The notes: generated by a model not told the origin, from the sequence alone. A stretch of DNA of 64,000 nt from Solanum dulcamara (GCF_947179165.1 NC_077240.1:32288001-32352000); one strand, 5' to 3'; positions 47,821 to 60,174 are shown, counted from the first letter of the stretch. Program-made: numbers and translations.

Positions 47821-50808
47821 TTAAGAAAGCTTGATGAATAAAATGAGGAAATAAGGTGGGTATTTATAGGTGGGAAAGAGGGACCTAAGAGCAAATACCA
47901 CAGCTGCCAACTCAAGGTCATGAGTGGGGTAGTTTCTCTCATGAGTCTTAAGCTGCCTGGAGGCATAGGCAATGACCTTACCTTTCTGCATCAATACACA
48001 TCCCAACCCAACTCTTGAAGCATCACAATAGATTACAAAACCATCAATTCCTTCGGGTAGGGATAGTACTGGAGCAGTAGTCAATCTTGCTTTCAACTCT
48101 TGAAAACTTTTCTCACAAGCATCAGACCATTGAAACTTAGCCTTCTTCTGAGTCAGCTTAGTCAATGGTGAGGATATAGATGAAAATCCCTCAATAAACC
48201 TCCTGTAGTAACCAGCCAAACCTAAGAAACTCCTTATGTCGGTTGGAGAGGTGGGTCGGGGCCAATTTTTAACTGCCTCAATCTTTTGAATATCAACTTG
48301 GATTCCATCCCCAGATATAATATGGCCTAGGAATGCTACAGACTCAAGCCAAAACTCACACTTTGAAAACTTAGCATACAACTCCTCCTCCTTAAGAGTT
48401 TGAAGGACAATCCTAAGGTGATTAGCATGCTCACTCTTACTTCTAGAGTAGACCAAAATATCATCGATGAAGACAATTACAAACGTATCTAGGTATGGCT
48501 TGAATACTCGGTTCATGAGGTCCATAAAAGCTGCTGGAGCATTTGTCAATCCAAAGGACATAACAAGAAACTCAAAATGACCATAGCGGGTTCGAAAAGC
48601 CATCTTCGGGATGTCACATTCTCTCACTTTCAACTGGTGATAGCCTGATCTGAGGTCTATCTTAGAGAAGCATGTGGAACCCTGAAGTTGGTCAAATAAA
48701 TCATCTATTCTGGGAAGAGGGTACTTGTTTTTAATGGTGACCTTGTTTAGTTGTCGGTAATCAATGCATATTCTAAGGGACCCATCTTTCTTTCGCACGA
48801 ATAGGACAGGAGCGCCCCAAGGTGAGACACTTGGCCTAATAAACCCCTTATCTAGGAGGTCTTTCAGTTGTTCTTTCAACTCTTTCAACTCAGCAGGAGC
48901 CATCCTATAAGGAGGAATGGAGATAGGTTGTGTATCAGGAAGGACATCAATACCAAAGTCTATCTCTCTATCAGGAGGGATTCCGGGTAGATCCTCAGGA
49001 AAGACTTCAGGATACTCATTCACAATGGGAACTAACTCAAGAGATGGAGTCTGATCATTAATATTTTTGACTCGGACTATATGATATATACATCCCTTAG
49101 AGATTAATTTTCTGGCCTTAAGGTAGGAAATAAATTTACCCCTAGGCACTACAGAATTCCCCTTCCACTCTAAGATAGGCTCGTTTGGAAATTGAAACTT
49201 GACAATTCGGGTCCTACAATCAACTGAACCATAACAAGAATAAAGCCAGTCCATACCAAGAATCACATCAAAATCAACCATGTCCAACTCAACTAAGTCA
49301 GCCATGGTATCCCTATGATAGATTGACACAGTACAATTTCTATAGACCCTCTCAGCTAAGATAGAATCACCAACAGGAGTAGACACACTGAAAGGCTCAA
49401 GAAGACACTCAGGAAGGATCTCAAATTTACTAGCCAAGTAAGGAGTCACAAAAGATAATGTAGCACCCGGATCAAGTAATGCATACACATCAAAAGAAAG
49501 GACTCGGAGCATACCAGTAACAACATCGGGTGCATTCTCTTGGTCTTGGCGACTACCCATAGCATACAGACGGTTGGTTCCCCCACCTGCACTTAAAGCT
49601 GCACCTCTATGATTACCTATATTCTTTGGAGCTGCAAAAGAAAACTGAGCTCTACTACTTCCATCTCCCTGCCTCTTTGAAGGACACTCATTCTGGAAGT
49701 GACCTGTCTTTCCACATCCGTAGCAAGCATTAGTGCCCACACGACACTCTCCCAAATGGAGCCTCCCACATCTAGCACATGGTGGTTTTCCTCTAGAACC
49801 TTGAGCCATACTTAATTGGGACTGAGAACCTTGAGATCGAAAGTTTTGGTGACTTAGCGATCTCTGATCATACCTGGTATTAGGTGTAAAAGCATTTGTT
49901 GGGGAAGGTGCATAATTGGAAGACCTTTTCTGAAAGAAAGACTTATTACCCTTCCCTTGCTTCTGCTCATTCTCATGCCCAGCAGACTTAGCCTTCTTGC
50001 TTAGGTGTTCCTCTTGGTCCTTTTTCTTGTCATCCTCAACCTGCTGAGCATACACCATCAATCTAGAAAAATCCATGTCAGAAATCATTAGCATTGCCTT
50101 ACATTCTTTCTTTACATGTTTGCCTAGGCCAGAGACAAACTTCCTCATCTTAGACCTCATATGAGGAATCATTTCTGGGGCATATTTGGACAATTGAATA
50201 AACTTCAAACTATACTCTTTCACAGTCATACTCTCTTGCTTGAGGTTCAGAAACTCCTCAATTTTTGCTTCACGTAGCTCTTGGGGAAAGAAGTTATCAA
50301 GAAATGCTCTTTCAAACTCATCCCAAAGAGCAGGCTCTGCATCCTCACCTCTACTTTCTTCCCACTGATTATACCAGACATTTGCCACATCCTTGAGTTG
50401 ATAAGACACCAACTCAACCCCCTCGATCTCTGTAGCATGCATCGCTTTTCGTATCTTCCACATCTCATCAATGAAATTTTGGGGGTCTTCATCAACGTTG
50501 GAACTCGTGAAGACCGGCGGATTCATTCTCAGAAAATCTCTGATCCTCGTGGCAGCAGACGGCTCTTGATAACTAGAGCTAGGAGTTGGTGAACTTTGGC
50601 TACTATTTCGAACAGCCACCAACTGGGTGAGCATAGCAATCGCTCCTCGAAAATCTTCCTCAGAAGTAGGAGTGGTCTGAACAGTAGGTACTTGGGGTAC
50701 CTCAGTAGACCTTGCAGGTCGGCCCCTAGTTCTCCGTGGAGGCATCACTGACTGTGGAACCTCAGTGCTGGCAACGTTCCTCTGACTAGCTGAACGTTTA
50801 GGAGGCAT
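47821..50808 (-). CDS. gag-pol polyprotein of family B (gag, protease, RT, partial RNase H)
   Basis: An uninterrupted frame of 995 codons from the ATG of [10 protein letters not shown] at 50808; an upstream in-frame ATG at 50829 is less like the family start. Gag core lies at residues about 95-230 ([38 protein letters not shown]). A basic linker is followed by the zinc knuckle [14 protein letters not shown] (about 360-374). Protease has [11 protein letters not shown] near 443, with Asp-Pro-Gly rather than Asp-Ser/Thr-Gly, then LGMDWL. RT runs about 590-800 ([39 protein letters not shown] near 780). RNase H begins ([26 protein letters not shown]) and breaks. The last 20 residues are encoded by LTR sequence across the deletion join. 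Integrase is missing, so it cannot insert itself, but it could in principle still make particles and DNA. It is the only long undamaged retroelement frame in the window. Confidence 0.93.
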   Translation of the reverse strand: MPPKRSASQRNVASTEVPQSVMPPRRTRGRPARSTEVPQVPTVQTTPTSEEDFRGAIAMLTQLVAVRNSSQSSPTPSSSYQEPSAATRIRDFLRMNPPVFTSSNVDEDPQNFIDEMWKIRKAMHATEIEGVELVSYQLKDVANVWYNQWEESRGEDAEPALWDEFERAFLDNFFPQELREAKIEEFLNLKQESMTVKEYSLKFIQLSKYAPEMIPHMRSKMRKFVSGLGKHVKKECKAMLMISDMDFSRLMVYAQQVEDDKKKDQEEHLSKKAKSAGHENEQKQGKGNKSFFQKRSSNYAPSPTNAFTPNTRYDQRSLSHQNFRSQGSQSQLSMAQGSRGKPPCARCGRLHLGECRVGTNACYGCGKTGHFQNECPSKRQGDGSSRAQFSFAAPKNIGNHRGAALSAGGGTNRLYAMGSRQDQENAPDVVTGMLRVLSFDVYALLDPGATLSFVTPYLASKFEILPECLLEPFSVSTPVGDSILAERVYRNCTVSIYHRDTMADLVELDMVDFDVILGMDWLYSCYGSVDCRTRIVKFQFPNEPILEWKGNSVVPRGKFISYLKARKLISKGCIYHIVRVKNINDQTPSLELVPIVNEYPEVFPEDLPGIPPDREIDFGIDVLPDTQPISIPPYRMAPAELKELKEQLKDLLDKGFIRPSVSPWGAPVLFVRKKDGSLRICIDYRQLNKVTIKNKYPLPRIDDLFDQLQGSTCFSKIDLRSGYHQLKVRECDIPKMAFRTRYGHFEFLVMSFGLTNAPAAFMDLMNRVFKPYLDTFVIVFIDDILVYSRSKSEHANHLRIVLQTLKEEELYAKFSKCEFWLESVAFLGHIISGDGIQVDIQKIEAVKNWPRPTSPTDIRSFLGLAGYYRRFIEGFSSISSPLTKLTQKKAKFQWSDACEKSFQELKARLTTAPVLSLPEGIDGFVIYCDASRVGLGCVLMQKGKVIAYASRQLKTHERNYPTHDLELAAVVFALRSLFPTYKYPPYFLILFIKLS
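47861..47868 (-). promoter_or_regulatory. TATA box in truncated 3' LTR of family B
   Basis: TATTTATA on the plus strand, TATAAATA in the direction of transcription. The upstream U3 has been deleted 18 bases away, so this LTR promoter is probably silent. Confidence 0.6.
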
Positions 50809-51010
50809 GTCTGAAACGTGTAAATGCACGAATTAGAAAGAAAGATTTTATAGAGTTAAACTCTATCGCACGAACTCAGATTATGAAAGAAGTGAAATAA
50901 TTCCTAATGTCCTATAGCTTCCTGATTATAAGTGTGGTGCATGACACACCCATAAACAAGACTCTACTAGACACAGCTTCATAGACACCCTAGGACTCTT
51001 GAACTCTGTG

Positions 51011-51021
51011 CTCTGATACCA
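51011..51021 (-). other. primer binding site of family B
   Basis: CTCTGATACCA (reverse of TGGTATCAGAG), four bases from the LTR boundary at 51026. Perfect initiator tRNA-Met type. Confidence 0.85.
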
Positions 51022-51732
51022 AGTTTGTCACGTCCCGAGAGGGTACCCTAAGCGTGGCCGGCACTCAGAAACCATTTCTGGCTTCCGAGAGAACCACTTG
51101 GTCTTATTTCTTATTTATTCATCAGCGGAAGACTTAAGAATACTAATGTGGGCTTGTCATAATCAAAGAAAAAATAGATAATTCTTATAAGAAGTAGTTT
51201 CTAAGGAGAACTACTCCGATTACATCATCAGACTCTGTTTATGAAGCCTCTAATACTCTTAGAAGGTGCCAATGACATGTCCATGGCTACCTCAAAAAAA
51301 ACATCACACTCAACAATAATAAAAGGATAAGGAGTTCCTTCGAATACAAGAAGGACTCACCAAATAGTCGAAAAGAAATAATCTTCAACGATGCGCCTGT
51401 TGAAGATCTCTAATACCTGTATCTGCATCATAAAATGATGCAGGTCGAATGACGTCAGTACGTGGAATGTACGAGTATGTAAAATGGCAGGAAGGTAAGG
51501 ACAGATATCAAGAAACTCCTCTCAATAAAACTCAGCTCAGAACTCAACATCATCTCAACATCAATATGTAATGCAAGTTTAAAATATAATAATAAAAACA
51601 ATAGTAATAAGCAATGCTTACTCAGTTGGGAGTTTCTCTAACCGATAACCATCACTTATGAGCTAGCGATGATACAACGAAGCGATGTCGTTGCCACATC
51701 CATCAAATACCTTGCCAGGGTAAAGGACATCA

Positions 51733-51997
51733 CCTTATTGAGGATGTTGGGTATGTTGGAGAGTTTTACTCACAATGGTGCAGGCACACCATAGGATTTA
51801 CAGACTAGGGTTGGTGCACATACTCTAGAGCAGTAATAAGGTCAAGTGGCTCCGGATTAGGTGGGATAGCCACTGTTGACACCCAATTTTGACCGACCTA
51901 TAATTATTTTTTTCAAATAACTATCTTAATAGATAAGCTTTTTAAAAATTACTTTCTTATATTATATATATATAAATTTATATTTTTAGTTTTTACA

Positions 51998-52028
<31 letters not shown>

Positions 52029-54300
52029 TCATATATTTTGGCGTTCATAGCTCATAATATTTTATTTTTTATTTTTTATTTGTTAATATTATTAACATTT
52101 TTTTTATCGTTTATGAAAATAACAAGCTTTGTACATTCAAATATTTTTCGCATTATTTAGTATATCTTATACGTGTGTGTGTGTTTTCTTTGTATAAAAT
52201 ATTACTTAATTAAGTATATTTTACCAATTTACTTATTCATATTATTTTGTGCATATTGCATACCTATTTTAATACGACTTATATGAATATGCATATAAGG
52301 TTATTACTTAATTAAGTTTATTGTGAATTTTAGTTAATATATATATCATATCTATTTTTAGTATATACATAAGTATTTCTTTATAAAATATGTTATTTAC
52401 TAAGTTTATTTTTTGTAATTTACTTCTTCATATTAATATATACGTATTTTAATAGGTCTTATGTACATATGTATATAAAAGGGTTATTATTTAAGTTTAT
52501 TATATATTTAATTTGTTTATGTTAACATACCTATTAAACATCTATTTTTAGTATGTAATATATATAAGTGGCATTTATGTGTATATATACACAAATATTT
52601 ATATTGTATGAACATGCATATTTACTTTACATATATAATATTATAATTTTATAGATTTATGATTTTACTTATTCAACATGTATTTGACAACTAATTGTCA
52701 CGCCCCGAGAGGGTACCCTAAGCGTGGCCGGCACTCAGAAACCATTTCTGGCTTCCGAGAGAACCACTTGGTCTCATTTCTTATTTATTCATCAGCGGAA
52801 GACTTAAGAATACTAATGTGGGCTTGTCATAATCAAAGAAAAAATAGATAATTCTTATAAGAAGTAGTTTCTAAGGAGAACTACTCCGATTACATCATCA
52901 GACTCTGTTTATGAAGCCTCTAATACTCTTAGAAGGTGCCAATGACATGTCCATGGCTACCTCAAAAGAAACATCACACTCAACAATAATAAAAGGATAA
53001 GGAGTTCCTTCGAATACAAGAAGGACTCACCAAATAGTCGAAAAGAAATGATCTTCAACGATGCGCCTGTTGAGGATCTCTAATACCTGTATCTGCATCA
53101 TAAAACGATGCAGGTCGAATGACGTCAGTACGTGGAATGTACGAGTATGTAAAATGGCAGGAAGGTAAGGACATATATCAAGAAACTCCTCTCAATAAAA
53201 CTCAGCTCAGAACTCAACATCATCTCAACATCAATATGTAATGCAAGTTTAAAATATAATAATAAAAACAATAGTAATAAGCAATGCTTACTCAGTTGGG
53301 AGTTTCTCTAACCGACAACCATCACTTATGAGCTAGCGATGATACAACGAAGCGATGTCGTTGCCACATCCATCAAATACCTTGCCAGGGTAAAGGACAT
53401 CACCATCTTGGATCCACTCATCAAAGTCCTCTTTTTGGGACTTAAGAGGCATAGCCTCCATCCTACGCTGGCTACGTAGTTCTGGGGTTTGAGTTAATTA
53501 AACTCTTACCCAACTCGGTGCTCAATACTACTCCCAAAATATGTGCTCATATTAAACTCATCATCTAGTCTCATTGGACTTTAATTTAAATCATCAAACT
53601 CATCTCATTTCATGTTCATCAATCATTATACTTCCAAAAACATCATTAACATCTCATCAAAACATCTTGCTCAAAATATCATTTGCTCAAATTCATTCAA
53701 ACTCAACTCTTTTGCTCTTTCAAAACTCAATAAAATACATATATAGTATTAATTCATATAACTTTCTTTTTATCAATGAAAATAATAAAAAGCCAACATC
53801 TTTACTCAAAACATGTATAAAAATATTCATGAACATCAAATCAATTAGGATTCATGGGAAAGTAGCCATGAATAATAATTCCAATAATATGAGAGATAAC
53901 AATAATAATATTAATGCATAAATATATCAAACTCAATAGAAGAAGAATTAATTTATTTAGAATTCAAGATTTGGATAAAACTCAACTATAACTCAATTAT
54001 AATGAATTTAAATATTGGGCGCATGGACGAACTCAATCCAATGCTATGAAAGCCTTACATACCTTAAATCCGAAGGTTTACTCCGAAATAGAACACTCTT
54101 GGACCCCTAGCCTTTTCTTCTCGCCGGAGCATTTTGTGTACTACCCAGAGTATAAGAATAATCAGAGTAGTATTTTTATACTACTAAAACTAAAACTATA
54201 TTTGAGAAGAAGTATATAGAGAGAAGAAATGCTTAAGAAAGCTTGATGAATAAAATGAGGAAATAAGGTGGGTATTTATAGGTGGGAAAGAGGGACCTAA
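51733..54300. repeat. right copy of the 2568-bp direct repeat
   Basis: Begins in mid-sequence after an LTR B fragment. The join at 51730-51732 shares ACC with both parents, a 3-base microhomology. Beyond 54300 the right copy continues into the rest of a full LTR, while the left copy jumps into pol at 47888. Confidence 0.92.
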
Positions 54301-54847
54301 CAATAAATAAAATAATTATAAAGAAAAATCTAAAAATTTAATGGAATATATTGATGTCATGGATGATGTTAAATGGAGGACAATTTATGTCATGAATGAT
54401 GTCAAATGTATCTAGATCTTTCCATGGTAGGTAAGATGAGTTCTTTTTAACAGAATACTCTTTTTCGAAGCTGCGTTTGAATAAGATAAATTCCTTATTA
54501 GGATTTGGTATCTTCATAAGAATTGTAGATATGGAAGTCTAGTTTCATATCGTTCAAGAATCAACCAATTTGTAGCAAACTACAGTGAGATATGAATTTT
54601 CTTCTATAAACACTCAATTCCGTCACAGTACTATATCTTGCAAAGATTAATTTATTTGACCTACCTATACTCTGAATCTTAAGATATGTTCTTCATGAAA
54701 GTTGTAGGTAAGGGTGTTTTGGTTACCCAGAAATTTGAATCACCTAATTTGGACCAACCTATGAAAAGTTATGCCCAAAATACAGAAGCTGTATTATTTT
54801 CGTCGAGAATTGAAATACCGACATACAACATTTTAGGGGTTGTTACA
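52696..54847 (-). mobile_element. solo LTR of family B with perfect CTAAT target duplication
   Basis: Starts TGTCACGCCCCGAG and ends AGGGGTTGTTACA, 2152 bp, flanked by CTAAT at 52691-52695 and 54848-54852. No internal region. Its first 1605 bases match the LTR at 46284-47888 better than that at 51026. It sits inside the giant Ogre-like LTR. The TATA box is at 54273-54280. Confidence 0.93.
54273..54280 (-). promoter_or_regulatory. TATA box of the solo LTR
   Basis: TATTTATA on the plus strand, TATAAATA on the minus strand, with the full U3 still present upstream (54281-54847). This is the most complete family B promoter of the two LTRs here. Confidence 0.65.
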
Positions 54848-54949
54848 CTAATTATATGACATTTTATTTGTATGACTACTTATAATTATATCCTAATTAA
54901 ATTTAATGTAGTTTATTTTTATATCAAATTATAATCTCAACCATAGATT

Positions 54950-55320
54950 GCATTTTGATCGGACGGCTCTCATTCGTTCTTATCCTTTTTCACACCCAAA
55001 ACCCTAAAACTATCTTATTCTCTCTCTACCTCTTTCACCTAATTCTCTCTCTACCTCTTCACCTAACTCTCTCTTTCTATTCATCATCTTCTCAAAAGGA
55101 GAAGAAGACAACAACAAGAGTTGTCTTCTCCACCATATAGCCGCCACCGACGGCTCTCCCTCTTTCTCTCCATCGCCGCCTCTCCCTCTCTCTCTCCGTC
55201 GCTGCCTCTCCCTCTCTCTCCCCGTCACTCTCTTCTCCACTACCAACGACGGCGAAACGCAGCAGCTCCACCAACGCCGCCAACAGCTTTTCCGCGACAC
55301 CGACAACTCCGACGACAACA
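54950..55320 (+). promoter_or_regulatory. CT-rich leader-like segment of the giant LTR
   Basis: ACCCAAAACCCTAAAACTAT is followed by repeated CTCTCTCTACCTCTTTCACC units and by CCTCTCCCTCTCTCTC blocks with CCGTCGC interruptions (55018-55250). The text looks like a plant 5' leader and may mark the transcription start of the element. Overlapping open frames here on both strands (54955-55411 plus, 55321-55010 minus) are low-complexity artefacts. Confidence 0.45.
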
Positions 55321-55837
55321 AGATATTGATATATTTTTATTTAATCTTATTTATATTATATATATAAATATATATATATTGTGTTTCATGAATAGATCTA
55401 AAATTTTATAGTCCTTTTATGATTGTTGTGTATATGATATGTAAATTTATGTTATTGTTGAATTGTTTAATATTGATGAATGTGTGATTATTATTATGAT
55501 TGATGTTATAGTTAATATTTATATGAGAATAATATGTGTATAGTAAATACGATTAATAAGATTATAGTTGCCAAAGATTTTGATTGAGTTGTATATTGAT
55601 GATTATATATTATACGGTGTAAAAAATTTTATTTTATTTTTTTTAATGAAATGTGTATAATCAATTCTTTGCTTGGAAGATTTAGATCTTCTTATATTAG
55701 ACTCCGTTTATAGATTTTGTTTTTCAAAAAAAAAAATGTGTTGGGTTGGTTGTCTACTTCAAATGATTTGTTAAATTTGAGATTCAAAGTTGTTTGTTTA
55801 GTTCCTAATCGATTAGTATTACAAAGCATATATCTAT

Positions 55838-55890
55838 TTTTTGTTCATGTTCATGTTCATGTTCATTTTAGTGTTCATATTCATGTTCTT
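55838..55890. repeat. TTCATG hexamer microsatellite
   Basis: Repeats of TTCATG with decayed copies (TTCATT, TTCATA) in the giant LTR. Confidence 0.8.
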
Positions 55891-56524
55891 ACATTTTAAT
55901 TATGCACAAAAATATAGTTCATTTTTAGATGTTTACTTGCTTATTAATCGATTAAGATTATTATATATGTTTGTGTTGTTTGTTTTTCTGTCCATGTTTA
56001 CATTCTTGTATTTAATTATATACAAGTATAGTTGAGAATTTTTTACAATAAGATTGTTATTATTCACCATTGTATAAAATACATATCTTTTAATCCGGAT
56101 GTCTATCGGATTAGTTAATTGATAAATGACATCTTGTTTTCCCATTTGAATTTAGGAAGAAGATTAAGTTTGTTTTACTTAATATGACAATTTTTGTTGA
56201 TTGAAGTTTTTAGTGTTAAAAATAATTATAGTAATTGCTAATATGATATAATCATATTGTATTTGTCATAATTAATTTTGTCCCTTTATGAAAGTTTGAA
56301 ATAAAGTTAGTATCAACTTTAAATATTTTAATATCCCACCACTTTAAGGTTAATGCTCCACTATTTTGAAATAAAACATCTTTTGAGTGATTTTAGGAGT
56401 AAATCTTGGAAAGTTGTTATTAATTTGATTGATTGTCCACTTATTTGAAATTTTTTGAATTAAAGTTTTTGGCTATTTTGTCTTTGTTGACTTGATGGTA
56501 TTCTTACCCATAGATTGATCAATA

Positions 56525-56640
56525 TAAGTAGACACAAAGACACACACGAAAGAAGAGAAAAAAAAACAGGAGAAAAAAAACACAAAGAAAAAAAAAAGAC
56601 AAGAACACAAAACAAAAGAAAAGAAAAGAACACTAGAATT
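56525..56640. repeat. A-rich purine tract
   Basis: AAGA, AAAAAAACA and GAGAAAAAAAACAC blocks almost without T. Part of the giant LTR; no coding evidence for the overlapping frame at 56515-56778. Confidence 0.6.
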
Positions 56641-57529
56641 GAGAGAAGCCTCTCTTTTTTAACAAATTACTTAATTACTTTCAAGTCTTTTCTTTTGCCT
56701 CTTTGCTACTTCAACTTGCTTGGATCTCGGATATTGCTACCGCTTTTCATTGACATAAAACTCATATTAACCGGTTAGTACTTTCTTTTCCTATTTTATT
56801 GTACTGTCTTTACTTTAGGTTCTTACATATTATATCTTGTCAAAATAAATAAATGAAGTATCCAGGTTAGTTCCCATTTTCTTTGATATATTGGTTTATT
56901 ATTTTGAAATGTGTTCTCGTTCTATTTGTTTGCTTTGTTGTAGCAAAATTATATAATCATGATATACCTCTATATATATTTGTATATTGGTTGTGTTTTC
57001 TTTATGATTTAGCAGGGCTTGAACTTCAAAGTTCAAGACACGAGGAGTGCGAAAGTTTAAAATGTCATTATTTCGTTTACATTTTGTATTATTTATTCAT
57101 TTACCTTTTGTTTTAATTTTGTAATAATCTTGTAAACTCTACTCTTCATAATAATAATAATGAAATTGGGGATAGTCTAAGGGGAGGGGAAATTTACGTG
57201 CTACTTGCAATTTTTTTACTTTGACACAAATTTTATGTGGTTGCGTGCGCTAAACAAATATACCGAAAGCAATTAGTTCTTTTAATTATTTTTGTTGACT
57301 TTCAGATTTTAATTTTAGATGAAATACGTTTACCACACAAATAAATATTGATAAACCCTATACTTAATTAGTTTATCAATTTTAATATTTTCATATATTT
57401 ATATATATTAAACAACATGCCCAACTCTTGTATATTTTATTCAAACTATCAATCATTCTATTATTACATATCATGTACATACGCTTTCGATAGATAATTT
57501 CCAGCATGTTAATTAAATCATATGTCACG

Positions 57530-58760
57530 GTTTAAGCTTAATATTTTCAGCATATTAATTGAAACTATACCTACACGACTTTAGCATGTTAAATTTTATA
57601 GAAATCATGTTTAAGATTTAATAAGTTTAATAGGCTACTTTAATAGATACAATACCTATATATTTGCTAATAAATATGTTTATAATATTATGTCATATAG
57701 AACTATGTTTATAAAATTGAATAATATTGCAAGCATATAAAACCAATATTTTCACCGTAAGAAATATACATAAATCACGTCTTTAGTACTTAATGAATAT
57801 TTTTAGTATTTTTAAGAGTTAATTTACGCTTACAAGATTACAAATATTTTTATCATATTGACTCATATAGAAACTACATCTATAGAATTTAATTAATGTT
57901 CCAATACATACTTTATTTGGAAACCATGACCATAAGATTTTTAACCATATAGAAATCATGTTTAATGTAGAATGTGGTCAATATATATAAATCATGCATT
58001 TAAGTTAATAAATAGTTTATCTGTTATGTAGAATTCATGTCTATAGGCCGTTATAAAATATTTTTAGTATAATATTATTAACAAAAAAAATCATACCTCT
58101 AGATTTTTAATAAATATTTTAGCACCTTTTATTAAAATCAAGCCTCTAGAATTGTAACAAATGTTTATCATAGTTTATATATAGAGACCATGTCTATAGG
58201 ATTTGATAAATATTTGTCATGTTATTTTATTTTAAAAACCATGCTTACAATTTTAATTAATCTTCAACATATCATTTCATTTAGACACCATGTCTATAAA
58301 TAATATTTAAAATAAATTTCAACATACTAATCATTTAGGTATCGTTTATAAGGTTTAATATTATTTCAAGCATATAGAAAACTATGTCGGTAAGAATATT
58401 TTGAGCCTATTGGGTCCATGAGATCTAACAATATTTCTCGCATATTTTATCATATAACAATTATGTTTATAGGTATTATAATTCTAACATGTCAATTAAA
58501 TGGATATTAGGCTTTCATAAATATTTTTTCATAACAATTATGAGTAGAATTCATGCCCCCTAGGGTTCTAATAAATATTTATCATATTATTCTATATTTG
58601 AAATCATGTCTATATTTTAATACATCTTTAGTATATCAGCATTTAGAAAACCATACCCATAGCGTTTAATAAACTTTTTAGCATGCTCTTAACTAAAGTC
58701 ATATGAATAGTATTCTATAAAATATTGTTAGTTAATAACTAAAATTATCAAGCATACTTC
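57530..58760 (+). repeat. degenerate tandem array in the giant LTR
   Basis: Twenty or so diverged copies of a unit of about 50-65 bases built from AAACCATGTCTATAG, ATTTAATAAATATTT and TAGCATATTA. Copies differ strongly, so the array is old or was never homogenised. It accounts for much of the LTR length. Confidence 0.7.
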
Positions 58761-60018
58761 TTTTTATTATAATCACCTAAGTAATTAAATTTGTCCGTCA
58801 TATTATTCAAATTTTTATGTTTATAATACCTGTGTCTGATTGTACGCACACACATAATCATTATGACCTTCACAATTTATATGTGTTTTCAAGCATGTTA
58901 ATTAATTAATTTAGAGGCTTATTTGAGATTTTATGTGCTAACTGCTTGTCCTATCTGTTTTGTTTGACGATGTGTCTAATTAGGATGCCTATATTTCCTT
59001 TGGTCTAAAACCTACTATAAATAGTGCGTCCAATGCCTCTTGGATATTAAGTTGGGATGTTTAGACACCTTTTAAGACGTTAGTTTTTATTATTTTCTTT
59101 TAGATCGCTTTAGGGTCATAATAATAAATAAACTTAAGAGGGGTATGGGGTAATTAGGCCCTTCGAAAATGATGGAAGTTGACCCGAGCAGAAAAATGAC
59201 AAAAACTTTATATATTTTGTCTTCCGATTAATGAGCCGACGCTGATCCGAAGAAAAATAAGAATGTAGATAATTTTATTTCCTGTCGACTTTTAAATATT
59301 TTGTTTGTATATATATATTTGGGGTAGTTTAATATTTTAAAATTCAATGATTTTTAGGCATCCTCAATCTTATTAGAGATTTCACCCAAATTAGATTTAC
59401 AACATATTACATATTCATATATCTACCCTTGTCTATTATCTTATTCATTTTCTTTTTTTTATTGTGGCTACAAATAAAGTAACCATTGCTAATACTAGAC
59501 ATTTAATTTACCATAAATTTAGTAAGTTATTTATTCAAATAATTTTAAAATATACATTTGTATTTTTATATATTTAAATACATTATTTATTATTTATTTT
59601 ACTATACAATAAATATATTATTATTAAATTTGGTTCATTCATATATAAGACGTATATATATGACATACCTTATATTTTCACCTTTTTCTCAAATTTAATA
59701 AATACCCTTTTCCTTAATATTTCTAAAACAAACAAATGAATAAATATCCCTAATCATTTTTTCTAAAACTAAGTTTAAGGACTATCTTCGGATAGGCTCT
59801 GAGGGATGCCTAATACCTTCCCCTCGAGTAACTAAAACCCTTACTTAGAATCTCACAGGTTTCGCAAATCAAAACAGAGTTTACATTTACAAAAAAAAAT
59901 GGTTTTCCTAATATTTTCCTTAAAATTAGGTGGCGACTCTAAACATTTTCAAAATCAGAGGCATAGCCATTTTTATGTTGTGAACCAATTTCGACCCGTT
60001 CGAAAATGGGGTGCGACA
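58761..60018 (+). other. 3' part of the giant LTR, no gene
   Basis: Holds the conserved segment GGATGCCTAATACCTTCCCC (near 59814) and AGGTGGCGACTCTAAA (near 59928) that are recalled from other plant Ogre/Tat LTR ends. No open frame of note. Confidence 0.6.
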
Positions 60019-60021
60019 GCT

Positions 60022-60039
60022 TGGCGACTCCGCTGGGGA
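60022..60039 (+). other. primer binding site of the Ogre-like element
   Basis: TGGCGACTCCGCTGGGGA, three bases after the LTR end GCGACA. This is not the tRNA-Met type used by the other elements in the window; plant Ogre/Tat elements are known to carry a TGGCGAC-type site. I do not assign the tRNA. Confidence 0.75.
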
Positions 60040-60174
60040 AATCCCATGTACTTAGCATTTTAGGTTTTAACCTTAGTAAAATTTAGTTTTAGAATTATGG
60101 GATATTTGTTTATGACTTGCCTTTTATTTGTTTTAATTATTTATTGTAATTTGTTATCTTACTTGTTATTTGAA

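Larger units (their letters stand above)
45321..47888. repeat. left copy of a 2568-bp direct repeat (offset 6412)
   Basis: Covers the end of the gag fragment, the start of the giant LTR and the left part of LTR B. It reappears at 51733-54300 with an unchanged offset throughout, so no net indel. By eye I find about six to eight substitutions (for example near 45496, 47350, 47458, 47609 and 47804). Confidence 0.92.
46284..51732 (-). mobile_element. family B Ty3/gypsy element with deleted integrase, truncated 5' LTR
   Basis: Minus-strand order: 5' LTR 51732-51026 (only the last 707 bases of the LTR), primer site, gag-PR-RT-RNase H frame, then a deletion join at 47886-47888 into the 3' LTR (47888-46284). 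The deletion removed the end of RNase H, integrase, the polypurine tract and the first 547 bases of the 3' LTR (those seen at 54301-54847). The left flank is CTAAT (46279-46283). The right end is cut by the duplication join. By eye about eight differences separate 51026-51732 from 46284-46990, so insertion is fairly recent but older than the duplication. Confidence 0.9.
45462..60018 (+). repeat. giant LTR of an Ogre/Tat-like Ty3/gypsy element, split by family B
   Basis: Starts TGTTGACACCCAATTTTGAC at 45462 and ends AAAATGGGGTGCGACA at 60018; the two tips form an imperfect inverted pair (TGTTGACACCC against TGTCGCACCCC). Without the family B complex it has 822 plus about 5166 bases, close to 6 kb. 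LTRs this long, a 3' part with GGATGCCTAATACCTTCCCC, and the primer-site and ORF1 features that follow are known of the Ogre/Tat group. Its first 822 bases are present twice because of the local duplication. Confidence 0.8.

Noticed and set aside
51011..51021. tRNA-like similarity as a tRNA gene
   Set aside because: Only the 11-base primer site complement is present; no cloverleaf.
55010..55411. Overlapping open frames of about 100 codons on both strands
   Set aside because: Low-complexity CT/GA text in the leader of the giant LTR; Arg/Glu-rich translation is a composition effect.
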